The notes under the pieces were generated by a model. That model saw only the letters and a list, made by a program, of their open reading frames with translations, was not told the DNA's origin and did no database searches. 64,000 nt of DNA from Sediminibacterium sp. (GTDB lineage Bacteria; Bacteroidota; Bacteroidia; Chitinophagales; Chitinophagaceae): NCBI RefSeq assembly GCF_019264485.1, contig NZ_JAHVAA010000011.1, positions 310,001 through 374,000 on the forward strand, written 5' to 3'. This document shows, one piece after another, positions 53,763 to 63,972 of the stretch. A program made the position numbers and the translations under genes. Within the stretch, counting starts at the first letter, position 1. Every line of letters begins with the position of its first letter.

Positions 53763-55241
53763 ATGAGTAAGGAAATTACTTCAAGGGCACAAGACTATTC
53801 TCAATGGTATAATGACCTTGTTTTGAAGGGAAGCCTGGCCGATTATAGTGCTGTTCGCGGGTGTATGGTAATTAAGCCTTATGGCTTTGCACTTTGGGAG
53901 AATATGCGTGATGTGTTAGACAGAATGTTCAAGGAAACCGGGCATCAGAATGCCTATTTCCCGCTATTTATACCCAAGAGTCTGTTTGAAGCAGAAGAAA
54001 AGAATGCAGAAGGTTTTGCGAAAGAATGTGCTGTGGTAACGCATTATCGTTTAAAAACCGATCCAAATAATAAAGGGAAGCTCATAGTAGATCCGGAAGC
54101 GAAGCTCGAGGAAGAGCTGGTGGTTCGCCCAACAAGTGAAGCCATTATCTGGAATACGTACAAGGGCTGGATACAATCTTACCGCGATCTTCCTATCCTC
54201 GTAAACCAGTGGGCCAATGTGGTTCGTTGGGAAATGCGTACCCGTTTATTTTTACGCACGGCGGAATTTTTATGGCAGGAAGGACATACCGCACATGCTA
54301 CCAAAGAAGAAGCAGTGGAAGAAACAGTAAAAATGCTGGATGTATATGCCGACTTTGTGGAGAACTGGATGGCGGTACCCGTTATTAAAGGAGTAAAAAC
54401 ACCCAATGAACGTTTTGCTGGTGCAGAAGATACTTATTGTATTGAAGCCATGATGCAGGATGGGAAAGCTTTACAGGCCGGTACCTCGCACTTCCTCGGC
54501 CAGAATTTTGCCAAAGCATTTGATGTAAAATTCAGTGACAAAAACAATAAACTGGAATATGTATGGGCCACCAGCTGGGGTGTAAGCACCCGTTTAATTG
54601 GTGCGCTGGTTATGGCACACAGTGATGACGACGGACTGATATTACCTCCGCGTATTGCACCCATACAGGTAGTTATTGTTCCTATCTATAAAGGAGAAGA
54701 ACAGAAGGCAAAGATTGATGAACGTGTTCATCAGTTGGTGGCTGAACTGAAAGGCATGGGTGTTACTGTAAAATATGATGATAACGATAATACCAGACCA
54801 GGATGGAAATTTGCTGAGTATGAAATGAAAGGTGTTCCTGTTCGAGTGGCATTGGGGTTACGAGATCTTGAAAACAATGTGGCGGAAATAGCGAGAAGAG
54901 ATACCAAAGAAAAAAATTCGGTTTCATTGGATGGACTTTCTGCACATATCAAGCAGTTACTGGAAGATATTCAGCAGAATATTTTCAATAAAGCAAAACA
55001 ATACAGAGACGAACATATTACGCCTGCCAATAATTGGGATGAATTTGTTGGTTTACTTGATGGTAAAGGTGGTTTTATTTCGGCACATTGGGATGGGACG
55101 GCAGAAACTGAAGACAAAATAAAAGAGCTTACCAAAGCAACCATACGCTGTATTCCTTTGAATAATGTACAGGAAGAAGGAGTCTGTATTTTAACAGGAA
55201 AGCCTTCCAGTCAGCGGGTATTGTTTGCAAGGGCTTATTAA
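53763..55241 (+). CDS. proS: Prolyl-tRNA synthetase, eukaryote/archaea-type
   Basis: 492 residues, the short ProRS type without the bacterial editing insertion. Class II motifs: motif 1 near [19 protein letters not shown], motif 2 [25 protein letters not shown] (in part), motif 3 [22 protein letters not shown]. An anticodon-binding domain follows ([11 protein letters not shown]), and the C-terminal zinc-like domain ends in the conserved Tyr. It charges tRNA-Pro. This type is common in Bacteroidota. A very strong terminator follows. Confidence 0.95.
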   Translation: MSKEITSRAQDYSQWYNDLVLKGSLADYSAVRGCMVIKPYGFALWENMRDVLDRMFKETGHQNAYFPLFIPKSLFEAEEKNAEGFAKECAVVTHYRLKTDPNNKGKLIVDPEAKLEEELVVRPTSEAIIWNTYKGWIQSYRDLPILVNQWANVVRWEMRTRLFLRTAEFLWQEGHTAHATKEEAVEETVKMLDVYADFVENWMAVPVIKGVKTPNERFAGAEDTYCIEAMMQDGKALQAGTSHFLGQNFAKAFDVKFSDKNNKLEYVWATSWGVSTRLIGALVMAHSDDDGLILPPRIAPIQVVIVPIYKGEEQKAKIDERVHQLVAELKGMGVTVKYDDNDNTRPGWKFAEYEMKGVPVRVALGLRDLENNVAEIARRDTKEKNSVSLDGLSAHIKQLLEDIQQNIFNKAKQYRDEHITPANNWDEFVGLLDGKGGFISAHWDGTAETEDKIKELTKATIRCIPLNNVQEEGVCILTGKPSSQRVLFARAY

Positions 55242-55264
55242 AATACCAACGGATCAATCCTACT

Positions 55265-55303
55265 AAAAAAGCCATCCCGACTCAGTCGGGATGGCTTTTT
55301 TTT
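55265..55303 (+). terminator. Intrinsic terminator after proS
   Basis: AAAAAAGCCATCCCGAC (55265-55281) pairs perfectly over 17 bp with GTCGGGATGGCTTTTTT (55285-55301) around TCA, with more T after it. Confidence 0.92.
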
Positions 55304-55375
55304 AATGTTTGGATTTCAATAAAGTGAAATATATTTAATATAAATTATCTTAGATATATTCAACCAAAACTGCAC

Positions 55376-56329
55376 ATGGAAAACAGAACACACTATCGAA
55401 TGGCCTATCATGGAACGGGCATGGACCTATTCCGTATTGAAATTGTAAATCTTATTTTATGCATGGTTACGCTTGGATTTTACTATCCATGGGCGAAAGC
55501 TAAAACTCTGCAATACCTGTACAGCCAGACCCTGTTTGAAGAACAGCCCTTTGTTTTCTCCGGAACAGGTCAGGAAATGTTCAAAGGATTTGTAAAAGCA
55601 TTTGCGCTCATTGCAATTTTGTGGGCTGGTGTATTTATCAGTCTCTGGTATGGCGGTGAAATTATTCAGCTCACGCTTCTTTTATTCTACCTGATTATTA
55701 TAGCGATGATACCACTGATTATTCATGGTTCATATAAATACAGGATGGCAAAATCGTCCTGGCGAGGCATACGATTCGGATATACAGGTGAGCGGAGCGA
55801 GCTGATTAAAATATTCTACCGCGACCTGTTTTTAACGATCATTACATTTGGTATTTACGGATCATGGCTGGCAATGAATATCCGCAGGTATGTATTGGAT
55901 CATGTGCGTATTGGAAATGCCACCTTCACCTATCATGGTAATGGAGGTGATTTTTTCTTGCTCAACCTCAAAGGATATTTCCTCACACTGTTTACCCTTG
56001 GGATATACATGTTCTGGTGGCAAAAAGATTTGTTTGAATATTTTGTAAATAACCTCAGGCTAAGACAGGGCGACCATAAAGTGGCATTCCGCTCAAAAGC
56101 AACAGGCGGAGGGTTTGCAGGATTACTGATTGTAAATTTACTGATTGTTATTTTTACCCTGGGATTTGGATATGCATGGGCAGTAACACGCACACTGAAT
56201 TACGTTGCAAACAACATTGATATCTATGGCGATTTATCATTTGATGAATTAGTGCAGTCACAATCAGATTACAGTGATGCCACTGCAGATGATATGGCCG
56301 ATTTCTTTGACTTTGGATTTATTATATGA
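55376..56329 (+). CDS. DUF898 (YjgN-like) membrane protein
   Basis: 317 residues with about seven membrane helices. The family repeat appears several times as a block of the type TLGFYYPWAKAKTLQYLYSQT (in part), TFGIYGSWLAMNIRRY, TLGIYMFWWQKDLFEYFVNNLRL and TLGFGYAWAVTRTLNYVANNI. Function unknown. It opens a three-gene unit with a metallopeptidase and truB; each junction is an ATGA overlap. Confidence 0.9.
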   Translation: MENRTHYRMAYHGTGMDLFRIEIVNLILCMVTLGFYYPWAKAKTLQYLYSQTLFEEQPFVFSGTGQEMFKGFVKAFALIAILWAGVFISLWYGGEIIQLTLLLFYLIIIAMIPLIIHGSYKYRMAKSSWRGIRFGYTGERSELIKIFYRDLFLTIITFGIYGSWLAMNIRRYVLDHVRIGNATFTYHGNGGDFFLLNLKGYFLTLFTLGIYMFWWQKDLFEYFVNNLRLRQGDHKVAFRSKATGGGFAGLLIVNLLIVIFTLGFGYAWAVTRTLNYVANNIDIYGDLSFDELVQSQSDYSDATADDMADFFDFGFII

Positions 56330-57399
56330 GTGAGCATCCCCGTTTATTATTTTTTGATGCAAATAATGCCAGCCCGCGTGAAGTTTATGCAGAAACGGGT
56401 AATGGGAAAATTTATCTATCAAATATAGATGACCAGGATGGGCATGTATTGATATTTGAAACAGTGAATGCTACCGTATCGGCAACGGGCAATCGCTTAT
56501 TTATTTTCCTCAATAAAAACGGGGCCTATTTATCTGTAGAGGCGGGTCATCCTTCTTATCATGATCTTAAAACTGCTGTACAACCGGAACGAAAAAGCTG
56601 GTTTGGTAAAATGATGGCACTGAAATGGCCGGTATTGGTTACAGTACTGGTTGGCATATTTATAATCGCATATTTTATTATGGCGCGGGTTATTCCGGCA
56701 GCTGCGTTAAAAATAATCACAACTGAACAGGAAGCAGAGATCGGCAATAGTTTCTATCGGTCATTGATGACTACTGAAGAAAAAGATACCGCTGCTACAA
56801 GGATTGTTAATGAGTTTGCCAGCCGTCTTTATTTAAGTGAAAAATACCGCATCAGGATTACGGTTATAAAAGAAACTGAAGTAAATGCATATGCATTACC
56901 GGGAGGGAATATAGTATTGTATACAGGAATACTGGAAACCATGGATGATCCGGATATGCTTGTGGCATTACTTGGACATGAGGCAACGCATATTAATGAA
57001 AGACACAGTCTGCAAAGTATGTTATCGGCCATGAGTATGTCCCTTTTACGTTCGATGATATTGAGTGGATTTGGCGATGTAGGCAGTATAGTATTAGAGC
57101 ATGCCGGTACACTGGAGCAATTAAGTTATTCCCGAAAACTTGAAAGAGAGGCCGACAGAAAAGGAATGGAACTGATGATCCGGAACGAAGTAAATCCTGT
57201 TGGGATGAAAAAACTGATGACAGGTTTGCAGGAAGCAAATGATAATTTACCCGGTATCTTTTCATTTATCAGCACGCACCCTATGTCTGATGAAAGAATA
57301 AAGACGGCTGATGCTTTCGCTGCTGCACATAAAACGGCTACTTTTGCACCTGACCCTGAACTCAGGAAACTCTGGCAGCAATTGAAAGCAAGGAAATGA
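56326..57399 (+). CDS. M48 family membrane metallopeptidase
   Basis: 357 residues. After an N-terminal soluble domain (1-100) and one membrane helix (about 103-125) comes an M48 domain with zinc motif GHEATHINERHS, ALPGGNIVLYTGIL, and the third ligand Glu in READRKGMEL. It may act on the membrane or periplasmic side as a protease like BepA or HtpX. Pairing with a DUF898 protein is seen in other bacteria (family knowledge, not checked). Four-base overlaps on both sides. Confidence 0.9.
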   Translation: MSEHPRLLFFDANNASPREVYAETGNGKIYLSNIDDQDGHVLIFETVNATVSATGNRLFIFLNKNGAYLSVEAGHPSYHDLKTAVQPERKSWFGKMMALKWPVLVTVLVGIFIIAYFIMARVIPAAALKIITTEQEAEIGNSFYRSLMTTEEKDTAATRIVNEFASRLYLSEKYRIRITVIKETEVNAYALPGGNIVLYTGILETMDDPDMLVALLGHEATHINERHSLQSMLSAMSMSLLRSMILSGFGDVGSIVLEHAGTLEQLSYSRKLEREADRKGMELMIRNEVNPVGMKKLMTGLQEANDNLPGIFSFISTHPMSDERIKTADAFAAAHKTATFAPDPELRKLWQQLKARK

Positions 57400-58112
57400 A
57401 GCAAAAAGAAATACATCCCGCCTTACAACCTTACCTGGATGGAAAAGTGATTTTACTGGATAAACCCATCGACTGGACTTCTTTTGATGTGGTGAAAAAA
57501 GTGCGTATCCTCACAAGAATATCTAAAGTGGGTCATGCCGGAACGCTCGATCCACTGGCAACTGGATTATTGATTGTTTGTACGGGTAAATTCACAAAGA
57601 AGATCAATGAGTACATGGGTATGGAAAAAGAGTACACGGGTACTTTTACTTTAGGAGCCACAACGCCTACTTACGACCTTGAATCAACCCCTGAAAACAT
57701 AAGGGATTACACGCATTTATCGGATGCACAAATTCATGCAGCTACATTGCAGTTTAGCGGTCCGATTATGCAGGTACCACCTGCACATTCCGCAATAAAA
57801 AAAGATGGCAAACCTGTTTACCTGGCAGCAAGAAAAGGATTGGAAGTAAAACTGGAGCCACGTCCTGTTACGATTCATTCTTTTATCATTGAAAGGATTG
57901 AACTGCCTGTGGTGTACTTCAGGGTAGTTTGTTCAACCGGTACCTATATCAGGAGTCTGGCACACGATTTTGGTGCGGCACTGGGTGTAGGAGGGTATAT
58001 GAGTAGCTTGCGCAGAACGCGTATCGGTTCTTTTGCAGTTACCGATGCAGATGATCTGATAAGTTTCGAAAAAACAATCGATGCATTGAAGGCGGTATCA
58101 TCAGAAGGGTAG
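57396..58112 (+). CDS. truB: tRNA pseudouridine(55) synthase
   Basis: 238 residues. Marks are LLDKPIDWTSFDVVKKVR, the catalytic Asp in HAGTLDPLATGLL, and SCTGTYIRSLA-like CSTGTYIRSLAHDFG. It lacks the PUA domain, so it is a short form. It makes pseudouridine 55 in the T arm of tRNAs. The 3' end overlaps the convergent tamL gene by 12 bases. Confidence 0.94.
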   Translation: MKQKEIHPALQPYLDGKVILLDKPIDWTSFDVVKKVRILTRISKVGHAGTLDPLATGLLIVCTGKFTKKINEYMGMEKEYTGTFTLGATTPTYDLESTPENIRDYTHLSDAQIHAATLQFSGPIMQVPPAHSAIKKDGKPVYLAARKGLEVKLEPRPVTIHSFIIERIELPVVYFRVVCSTGTYIRSLAHDFGAALGVGGYMSSLRRTRIGSFAVTDADDLISFEKTIDALKAVSSEG

Positions 58113-60491
58113 GCCAATACCAAATTGCAGGGCTGCATTGTTTACTTTCAAAGTAGGTGTTCTTTGTTCCGACCATACAAAATCTTTGATGCTCATCCAG
58201 CCACCATTGGTGCTTCTGGCAGGGTCTTTTACACGGTAGGCCACATCGAAGCGAATAAGAAAATAGGAAAAGTCGAATCTTAAGCCTGTGCCAATACCAA
58301 TGGCAAGGTCTTTCCCAAGATTACCAAACGAAAACCTTGAGTCAGGGTCCTGCGCATTTTTTTTCAGGTTCCAGATATTACCTATATCAGCAAATACAGC
58401 ACTGCCTATTTTGAATGAACCCAGTGATGCCAACTGAAAACGGTATTCGATATTGGTTTCCAATTGCATGTCGCCAAACCTGTCGCGGTAGCTGCTGTTT
58501 ACGGTATCGCTGAATACAGAACTGCCCAACCCTAACTGACGCAGGCCCCATGCACGCATACTATAAGGGCCACCCACAATAAATTGTTTAAAGAAAGGGA
58601 GCGTTCTGCCGATAGTAGGGTCACTGCCGTAATTATAACCGAAACCTGCAAATGCACGATACGCCAACTCCGATTTAGGATATAATATTCTTTGTCTGTA
58701 TTCTGTTTCTGTTTTTATATATCGGTAGATATTATTTTGTAAACCGGGTAATAATCCAAACAAACCACCTGCTTCCTCTATGCCGATTCTGAGGTAATGA
58801 CTTTTATTCCTGTTTTTGGGGCTGGTAGTGGTTCTGATGAATGATAAACTCTGACTTACAATATTCCCTTCATTAAAAGAAGCCTGTAGAAAAGGATTGT
58901 TCTTAATGAGGCTGTCAAGACCCGCCAGTCTTTTAATACCATACAACTCAATATTGAGTGGTTTATACAACCATAAATGGTCTCCGTTTTTTACGGGCTT
59001 ACGCCATTCATAGCCAATACTGGCGGTAAAAGAAGTTACGTTGTAAAAATTCTTTCTGTCGATATAAGAACTGTTCAGTGTAAATAAAGTTTTCTTGTTT
59101 TCCAGGTTGCGCAGTGAACGCCAGTTGCCAAAAGGAGTAAGAATTCGTGGTAGTACATAGGTATGACTTCCACTCAGTAAAAATGTTTGCAGGAGTGGGT
59201 TATTACCCTGACTGAGGAGGTTAAGTTCTACACCCGTTCTCAATACTGTTTGTTGCTGAACGGCCTGACGCCACCTGTTTCTGTTGGTATAACTAAGGTT
59301 GGTAGAAATACCAAGTGTATTACCCGTAATCACATCACCGGAATTTCTGCTTCCTTCCAATTCCGCTGCCACTGTTTGCTTAATGGCCGGTACCAAAAGA
59401 ATATGCATGTCCAGTGTATCCTTATCTCTTATACGTAAAACAGCATCAGCCTGTTGCCATGCGCCCAACTGTCCCAGCCTGTTGATGGTTTTATAATAAT
59501 TTGCTTCATTGTATTTATCACCCCTGCTCAGGTAAGTATGTTCACGGAGGGGTCTGAAACGAAACAAACCTTTGTTGTATTTCATAATACCAGCCCTGAA
59601 ACTATCTGTTTTAAAATCTTTTCTGCGTATAACACTGTCAGGAATATCAGCAATGCCTGTTTCGGGGTAATAATAAATATGCCCCATACTAAACTGTAAC
59701 AACTTGCTTGAATCAAATATGGGTCGATGGGTAAGGTTAATATCCCAGGTAGGATTTTCTTTTCTTCTTTTATCGGCTTGAGCAATAATTTCTGCCTGCT
59801 TAAAAGGATCGAGGGTGAGGGGTAATAATTTAGTGTCCAGGGTATCAACCACGGCCATCAAATCGTCCCTGTTGAAATTGTAATACCCGTTCTGGCGGAA
59901 TAAATTGGTGAGTCGATCCAGTTCATCACTGATTACCTGCTTGGTATAAGCCTTTCCTTTTTTTAACAGGCTTTCCGATGTATTGGCCAATACCAATGCC
60001 CGTAAAGTTGAATCTGAAAAATCATAGGAAACAGAATCGATGCTGATGTTTTTCCCAACGGTAATATTCATGAATACATTAGCGCGCAGCTGTGTTTTAA
60101 ATGTATCATAGGAAACAGAATCTTTTAAGCCTGAATAAAAGTATCCCTGACTGTTGAGGTAGGCTGTCATGAAAGTCATGGAACGGGGAATATTACTGCT
60201 GTCGAACACCGGAGGATTGGAAAGAATGTTTTTAAGACCTATATATTTCTGAACGATTCTTACCTGCAAGCTGTCTTCCCAATAATTCTGTAGTTCGGTT
60301 ATTAGTCGTTTTTTCTCATCTTTGGGAAGGGTGTCAAGGATATTGATCTGGTTACTATAAACAAATGGCCTGTTTTCAGGGAAATTGACAACTTTAATAC
60401 GTTGCTGTTGAGAACAGGAGCTGAAAAGGCTGATCAACAGAACAGTTGTAATAATAAATGCCAGGGAACCTCTTTTTCCAATCAAACGCAT
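58101..60491 (-). CDS. TamL-type BamA-family outer membrane lipoprotein
   Basis: 796 residues. The signal ends in a lipobox, LFSSC (Cys at 26), unlike proteobacterial TamA. POTRA-like domains (about 40-330) precede an Omp85 barrel (about 390-796), with the closing strand block RFDFSYFLIRFDVAYRVKDPA and C-terminal GIGLPF. In Bacteroidota such lipidated TamA relatives are called TamL and usually work with TamB in building the outer membrane. No tamB lies next to it here. Its start codon is five bases from the start of the divergent methyltransferase gene. Confidence 0.88.
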   Translation of the reverse strand: MRLIGKRGSLAFIITTVLLISLFSSCSQQQRIKVVNFPENRPFVYSNQINILDTLPKDEKKRLITELQNYWEDSLQVRIVQKYIGLKNILSNPPVFDSSNIPRSMTFMTAYLNSQGYFYSGLKDSVSYDTFKTQLRANVFMNITVGKNISIDSVSYDFSDSTLRALVLANTSESLLKKGKAYTKQVISDELDRLTNLFRQNGYYNFNRDDLMAVVDTLDTKLLPLTLDPFKQAEIIAQADKRRKENPTWDINLTHRPIFDSSKLLQFSMGHIYYYPETGIADIPDSVIRRKDFKTDSFRAGIMKYNKGLFRFRPLREHTYLSRGDKYNEANYYKTINRLGQLGAWQQADAVLRIRDKDTLDMHILLVPAIKQTVAAELEGSRNSGDVITGNTLGISTNLSYTNRNRWRQAVQQQTVLRTGVELNLLSQGNNPLLQTFLLSGSHTYVLPRILTPFGNWRSLRNLENKKTLFTLNSSYIDRKNFYNVTSFTASIGYEWRKPVKNGDHLWLYKPLNIELYGIKRLAGLDSLIKNNPFLQASFNEGNIVSQSLSFIRTTTSPKNRNKSHYLRIGIEEAGGLFGLLPGLQNNIYRYIKTETEYRQRILYPKSELAYRAFAGFGYNYGSDPTIGRTLPFFKQFIVGGPYSMRAWGLRQLGLGSSVFSDTVNSSYRDRFGDMQLETNIEYRFQLASLGSFKIGSAVFADIGNIWNLKKNAQDPDSRFSFGNLGKDLAIGIGTGLRFDFSYFLIRFDVAYRVKDPARSTNGGWMSIKDFVWSEQRTPTLKVNNAALQFGIGLPF

Positions 60492-60496
60492 AGTAG

Positions 60497-61234
60497 ATGT
60501 TAAGCAAGAATGAACTCAAATATATCCAATCTTTGTGCCAGAAAAAACAAAGGACGGCTGAACGGTTGTTTCTGGCTGAAGGGGTGAAACTGGCAGCTGA
60601 GTTACTGGATGCAGGTTATCCGGTAAAAAAAATATATGCAGTGGAAGAGTGGGAGGCACCTGTTACCAGCGTTCCCGTCACCCGTATTCCCTTATTTGAA
60701 CTGGAAAAAATCAGTTCATTGCAAACGCCGAACCAGGTACTGCTTATTGCGGAACAACAGGAGCCGGCAGGAGAACCTGTACTGAAAAACAACTTTACAC
60801 TGGTACTCGATGGTATACAGGATCCAGGTAACCTGGGCACCATTATACGTATTGCAGACTGGTTTGGTATCAATCAGGTCATCGCCAGTAAGGATACTGC
60901 AGAGTTGTATAACCCCAAAGTCATTCAGGCAACTATGGGTAGTTTTTTACGGGTAAAAACATGGTATCGCGATCTTGAAACCATACTTGCACAAAAACAG
61001 GTACCTGTATATGGTGCATTGCTCAATGGTAAATCAATGTACTCCATAGAATCAGTGAAAGAAGGAATATTGGTAATAGGGAATGAATCAAAAGGTATTC
61101 GTGAAACAGTTTTACCGCTGATTAATCAGGCTATTACCATTCCGAGAATGGGTAAAGCAGAATCGCTGAATGCTGCCGTGGCCACTGGCATACTTTTGTC
61201 GCAATTGAAATCACCCCAACATAATCTTACCTGA
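60497..61234 (+). CDS. SpoU/TrmH family RNA 2'-O-methyltransferase
   Basis: 245 residues. An N-terminal substrate-binding domain (1-85, RLFLAEGVKLAAELL) is followed by the knotted SPOUT domain with motif 1 LDGIQDPGNLGTIIRIADWFG (in part), motif 2 VIGNESKGI and motif 3 IPRMGKAESLNAAVATGI. It methylates ribose 2'-OH in rRNA or tRNA; the site is unknown. It converges on the ABC permease gene with an 8-base overlap. Confidence 0.92.
   Translation: MLSKNELKYIQSLCQKKQRTAERLFLAEGVKLAAELLDAGYPVKKIYAVEEWEAPVTSVPVTRIPLFELEKISSLQTPNQVLLIAEQQEPAGEPVLKNNFTLVLDGIQDPGNLGTIIRIADWFGINQVIASKDTAELYNPKVIQATMGSFLRVKTWYRDLETILAQKQVPVYGALLNGKSMYSIESVKEGILVIGNESKGIRETVLPLINQAITIPRMGKAESLNAAVATGILLSQLKSPQHNLT
60517..60550 (-). 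promoter_or_regulatory. Possible tamL promoter inside the methyltransferase gene
   Basis: Read on the minus strand, TTG (60550-60548) and TATATTTG (60524-60517) are 23 bases apart, slightly long. The -7 box is a full match and lies 25 bases upstream of the tamL ATG, inside the coding part of the divergent gene. Confidence 0.4.
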
Positions 61235-62459
61235 ACTGGATGGCTTTTACCGGACTTATTTTTCTGACCAGTATGGAAGGCAGTAATAATGCACCATAAC
61301 AAACCAATGCAGTACCTGTAACAACTGCAATTACCTGCCACCAGATAATTTCCATAGGTGCCTGCGATACATAATAGGAAGCTTCATCTAAACTGATAAA
61401 ACCTGTCATTTGCTGTAGCCAGCAAATGCCTATACCCAGAAATGCTCCCAAACCAATGCCTGTAAAAGTTATTACAGATGCGTGATAGAGGAATATTTTC
61501 TGTATGGTCCAGTTGCTTGCACCCAAAGCTTTCAATACACCAATCATTCTTGTTCTTTCAAGAATAAGAATGAGTAAACAGGTAATGAGATTGATGATGG
61601 CTACGGCCGACATAACAATAAAAATTACATCCCTGTTTACATCCTGAATATCGAGCCAGTCAAAAATATTCGGATATACTTCACGAATGGTTCTGCTCAT
61701 CCATTCTGCAGGTAAAGCAGCAGACAAACTTTTGCTGATGCTGTCCATTTGCCTGTAATCGTTTACGAAAATTTCATAACCACCGCTCTGGTCATCTCTC
61801 CATTCATTGATTCTTCTGATAAGCCTCAGGTCGCCCATGATAAAAAGCTTATCGTATTCTTCAATACCTGTTTTGTAAATACCTTTTACTAATAGTTTGC
61901 GATAAGTACGACTGTCGTCAATGGAAGAAACAAAATGTACTTTTACCGTATCATTTACTGCAATATTCAACTGGTTGGCAAGCGCTTTAGAAATAATAAT
62001 CTCTTTGCTGTAGGAACTGTCTGCAAAATTGATCCAGTAGCCACTTTGCATAAAAGGTTTTAGTGTAGTGCTGTCGTAGCCTGCATCGATGCCTTTTATT
62101 AGAACACCTTCAATCTCATTTTTATTTTCTATCACTGCCGATTTGGTAGCAAAATTCTGTACCCTTATCACGCCGGTTTGTAAACGAATGGTTTGTCGGA
62201 TGCCACTGTCCATGGTTAATGGTGTTTCCTCAGCGATCAGCGATTTGCCTGCTTCATATTTCTGTACCCTCATATGCCCCCAGAAACTGAAAATTTTGCC
62301 TGCAACAGTATGTTGAAACCCATTTACAAAAGCCAGTGTAATGATCATGGCCATTACACTCAGTGTAGTGGCCGCAATCGACAAACGAATGATAAAGCGG
62401 GAAAAAGAATGTTGATGATTAAATGCAATTCTTTTAGCTATGTCGAATGAAAGTCCCAA
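61227..62459 (-). CDS. ABC transporter permease, FtsX/LolC-E-like
   Basis: 410 residues. One N-terminal membrane helix (about 25-45), a large periplasmic domain (about 50-270) and three C-terminal helices (about 280-400) give the type VII ABC permease layout of LolC/LolE, MacB and FtsX. The start GLSFDIAKRIAFNHQHSFSRFIIRLSI (in part) matches LolC/E-like lipoprotein-releasing permeases. No ATPase gene is adjacent; it is probably encoded elsewhere. The permease may release lipoproteins for outer membrane transport. Confidence 0.85.
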   Translation of the reverse strand: MGLSFDIAKRIAFNHQHSFSRFIIRLSIAATTLSVMAMIITLAFVNGFQHTVAGKIFSFWGHMRVQKYEAGKSLIAEETPLTMDSGIRQTIRLQTGVIRVQNFATKSAVIENKNEIEGVLIKGIDAGYDSTTLKPFMQSGYWINFADSSYSKEIIISKALANQLNIAVNDTVKVHFVSSIDDSRTYRKLLVKGIYKTGIEEYDKLFIMGDLRLIRRINEWRDDQSGGYEIFVNDYRQMDSISKSLSAALPAEWMSRTIREVYPNIFDWLDIQDVNRDVIFIVMSAVAIINLITCLLILILERTRMIGVLKALGASNWTIQKIFLYHASVITFTGIGLGAFLGIGICWLQQMTGFISLDEASYYVSQAPMEIIWWQVIAVVTGTALVCYGALLLPSILVRKISPVKAIQFR

Positions 62460-62569
62460 ATGGCATGATTTTGGTAAAAATACGAACTGCCGATGAATGA
62501 TCGGAACTTATCGCTGTGGTGTTTCTGTATTGTATTATCTTGTATTGCTAAGCACCTTATTTAAGTACT

Positions 62570-63853
62570 ATGAATGGTTGTTTAATTACCCTGGTTATTG
62601 TTTTATTGACGAATAGCGTGGTTGCGCAACGACAGCCCGATCGTGTATACATGGAAGGCATAAAAACGGTAAAACTGTTTCAGCAAAACGATCAGCAATC
62701 AATTCCACTGATAAAGCTCGGAAGCGCCGATCAGCTGGAGCTGCATTTTGATGATATGGCAGCTTATCCGCGCAATTTCTTTTATACGTATCAGTTATGT
62801 AATGCCGACTGGACTCCTGCATTGTTAAATCCTTTTGATTATATCCGTGGTTTTGTACAGAACCGTTTATCGCAATACCGGATGTCATCTATTGCACTTA
62901 CACGTTACATACATTACCAGGCATTACTGCCCGACAGAAGTGCAGTTCCTACCAAGAGTGGTAACTATCTGTTAAAAGTATTTTTGGATGGAGATACTTC
63001 CAAGCTGGCTTTTACCAAACGGATCATGATAGTAGATGATAAGGTAAATATTGGAGCCAGAATAGCACAGCCTTTTAATAACAGTCTCATACGCACCCAT
63101 CAGAAAATACAGGTAACAGTGGCTACCAAAGACCTGAATATCATGAGTCCGCAGCAGCAAACCAAACTTGTAATTATTCAGAATAACCGCTGGAACGATG
63201 CTGCCACAGGGCTGCAACCTGCTTTTATACGTAACAATGTACTGGAGTACAATGGAGAGCAGGATGCTTTATTTCCTGCAGGCAAAGAATACAGATGGGC
63301 TGACCTGCGTAGTTTTCGTTTTTCGAGCGACCGTATTGATAGAATAGATAAAACGGCCCAACCCAATCTTATCTATATAAAACCCGATCTTGTAAGAAAC
63401 GATCTGCGTTATGCATTTTTTAATGACAGAAATGGATGGAATGAAATTGGTACCACTGAATCAATTAATCCATGGTGGCAGGGTGATTATGCTTATGTAA
63501 CATTTACTTTACTGCCACCCAATGCAAAACCATTTGCAGGGAAAGAGGTGTTTATAACGGGAGAATTTACCGGTAACCAGGCAGGCGACAGCTCATTGAT
63601 GGAATTTGATACGGAGAAAGGCTTGTACAAAAAAACACTTTTCCTAAAACAGGGTTATTACAGTTATAATTACGTTACAAAAGATAAAAATGGGGTAACC
63701 GTAAGATCAGATCCGGCACTTACAGAAGGTAATTACTGGGAAACGGAAAATGAATACCTCATATTATTCTATTTCCGCCCACTTAGTGGCAGGCATGATG
63801 AGCTGGTGGGTATTACCCGACTGAATTCAAGAAACCTTGGCAGTGGATTTTAA
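62570..63853 (+). CDS. Type IX secretion system Plug protein (DUF5103)
   Basis: 427 residues. A signal peptide (about 1-19, ending VVAQ) is followed by beta-sandwich domains with ELHFDDMAAYPRNFFYTYQLCNADW (in part), FDYIRGFVQN and GKEVFITGEFTGN. These fit DUF5103, the Bacteroidota protein shown structurally to plug the SprA translocon of the type IX secretion system. It implies that the organism has this secretion route. No other type IX gene lies in the window. Confidence 0.88.
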   Translation: MNGCLITLVIVLLTNSVVAQRQPDRVYMEGIKTVKLFQQNDQQSIPLIKLGSADQLELHFDDMAAYPRNFFYTYQLCNADWTPALLNPFDYIRGFVQNRLSQYRMSSIALTRYIHYQALLPDRSAVPTKSGNYLLKVFLDGDTSKLAFTKRIMIVDDKVNIGARIAQPFNNSLIRTHQKIQVTVATKDLNIMSPQQQTKLVIIQNNRWNDAATGLQPAFIRNNVLEYNGEQDALFPAGKEYRWADLRSFRFSSDRIDRIDKTAQPNLIYIKPDLVRNDLRYAFFNDRNGWNEIGTTESINPWWQGDYAYVTFTLLPPNAKPFAGKEVFITGEFTGNQAGDSSLMEFDTEKGLYKKTLFLKQGYYSYNYVTKDKNGVTVRSDPALTEGNYWETENEYLILFYFRPLSGRHDELVGITRLNSRNLGSGF

Positions 63854-63893
63854 AGTTCACATAAAATCAATAACTCAACGCTTAACTCCCCTC

Positions 63894-63972
63894 CTCCCTT
63901 TCTCTTTGCTAAATTCCTCTTGAATATTCGCTAGGTAACTCAATGCAAGAGTTTTAACAAAGAGAAAGGGAG
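63894..63972. repeat. Nested inverted repeat at the window end
   Basis: CTCCCTTTCTCTTTG (63894-63908) and CAAAGAGAAAGGGAG (63958-63972) are exact 15-bp complements. CTCTTG (63917-63922) and CAAGAG (63946-63951) lie nested inside. The stretch follows the Plug gene, and the window ends 28 bases later. Confidence 0.65.
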
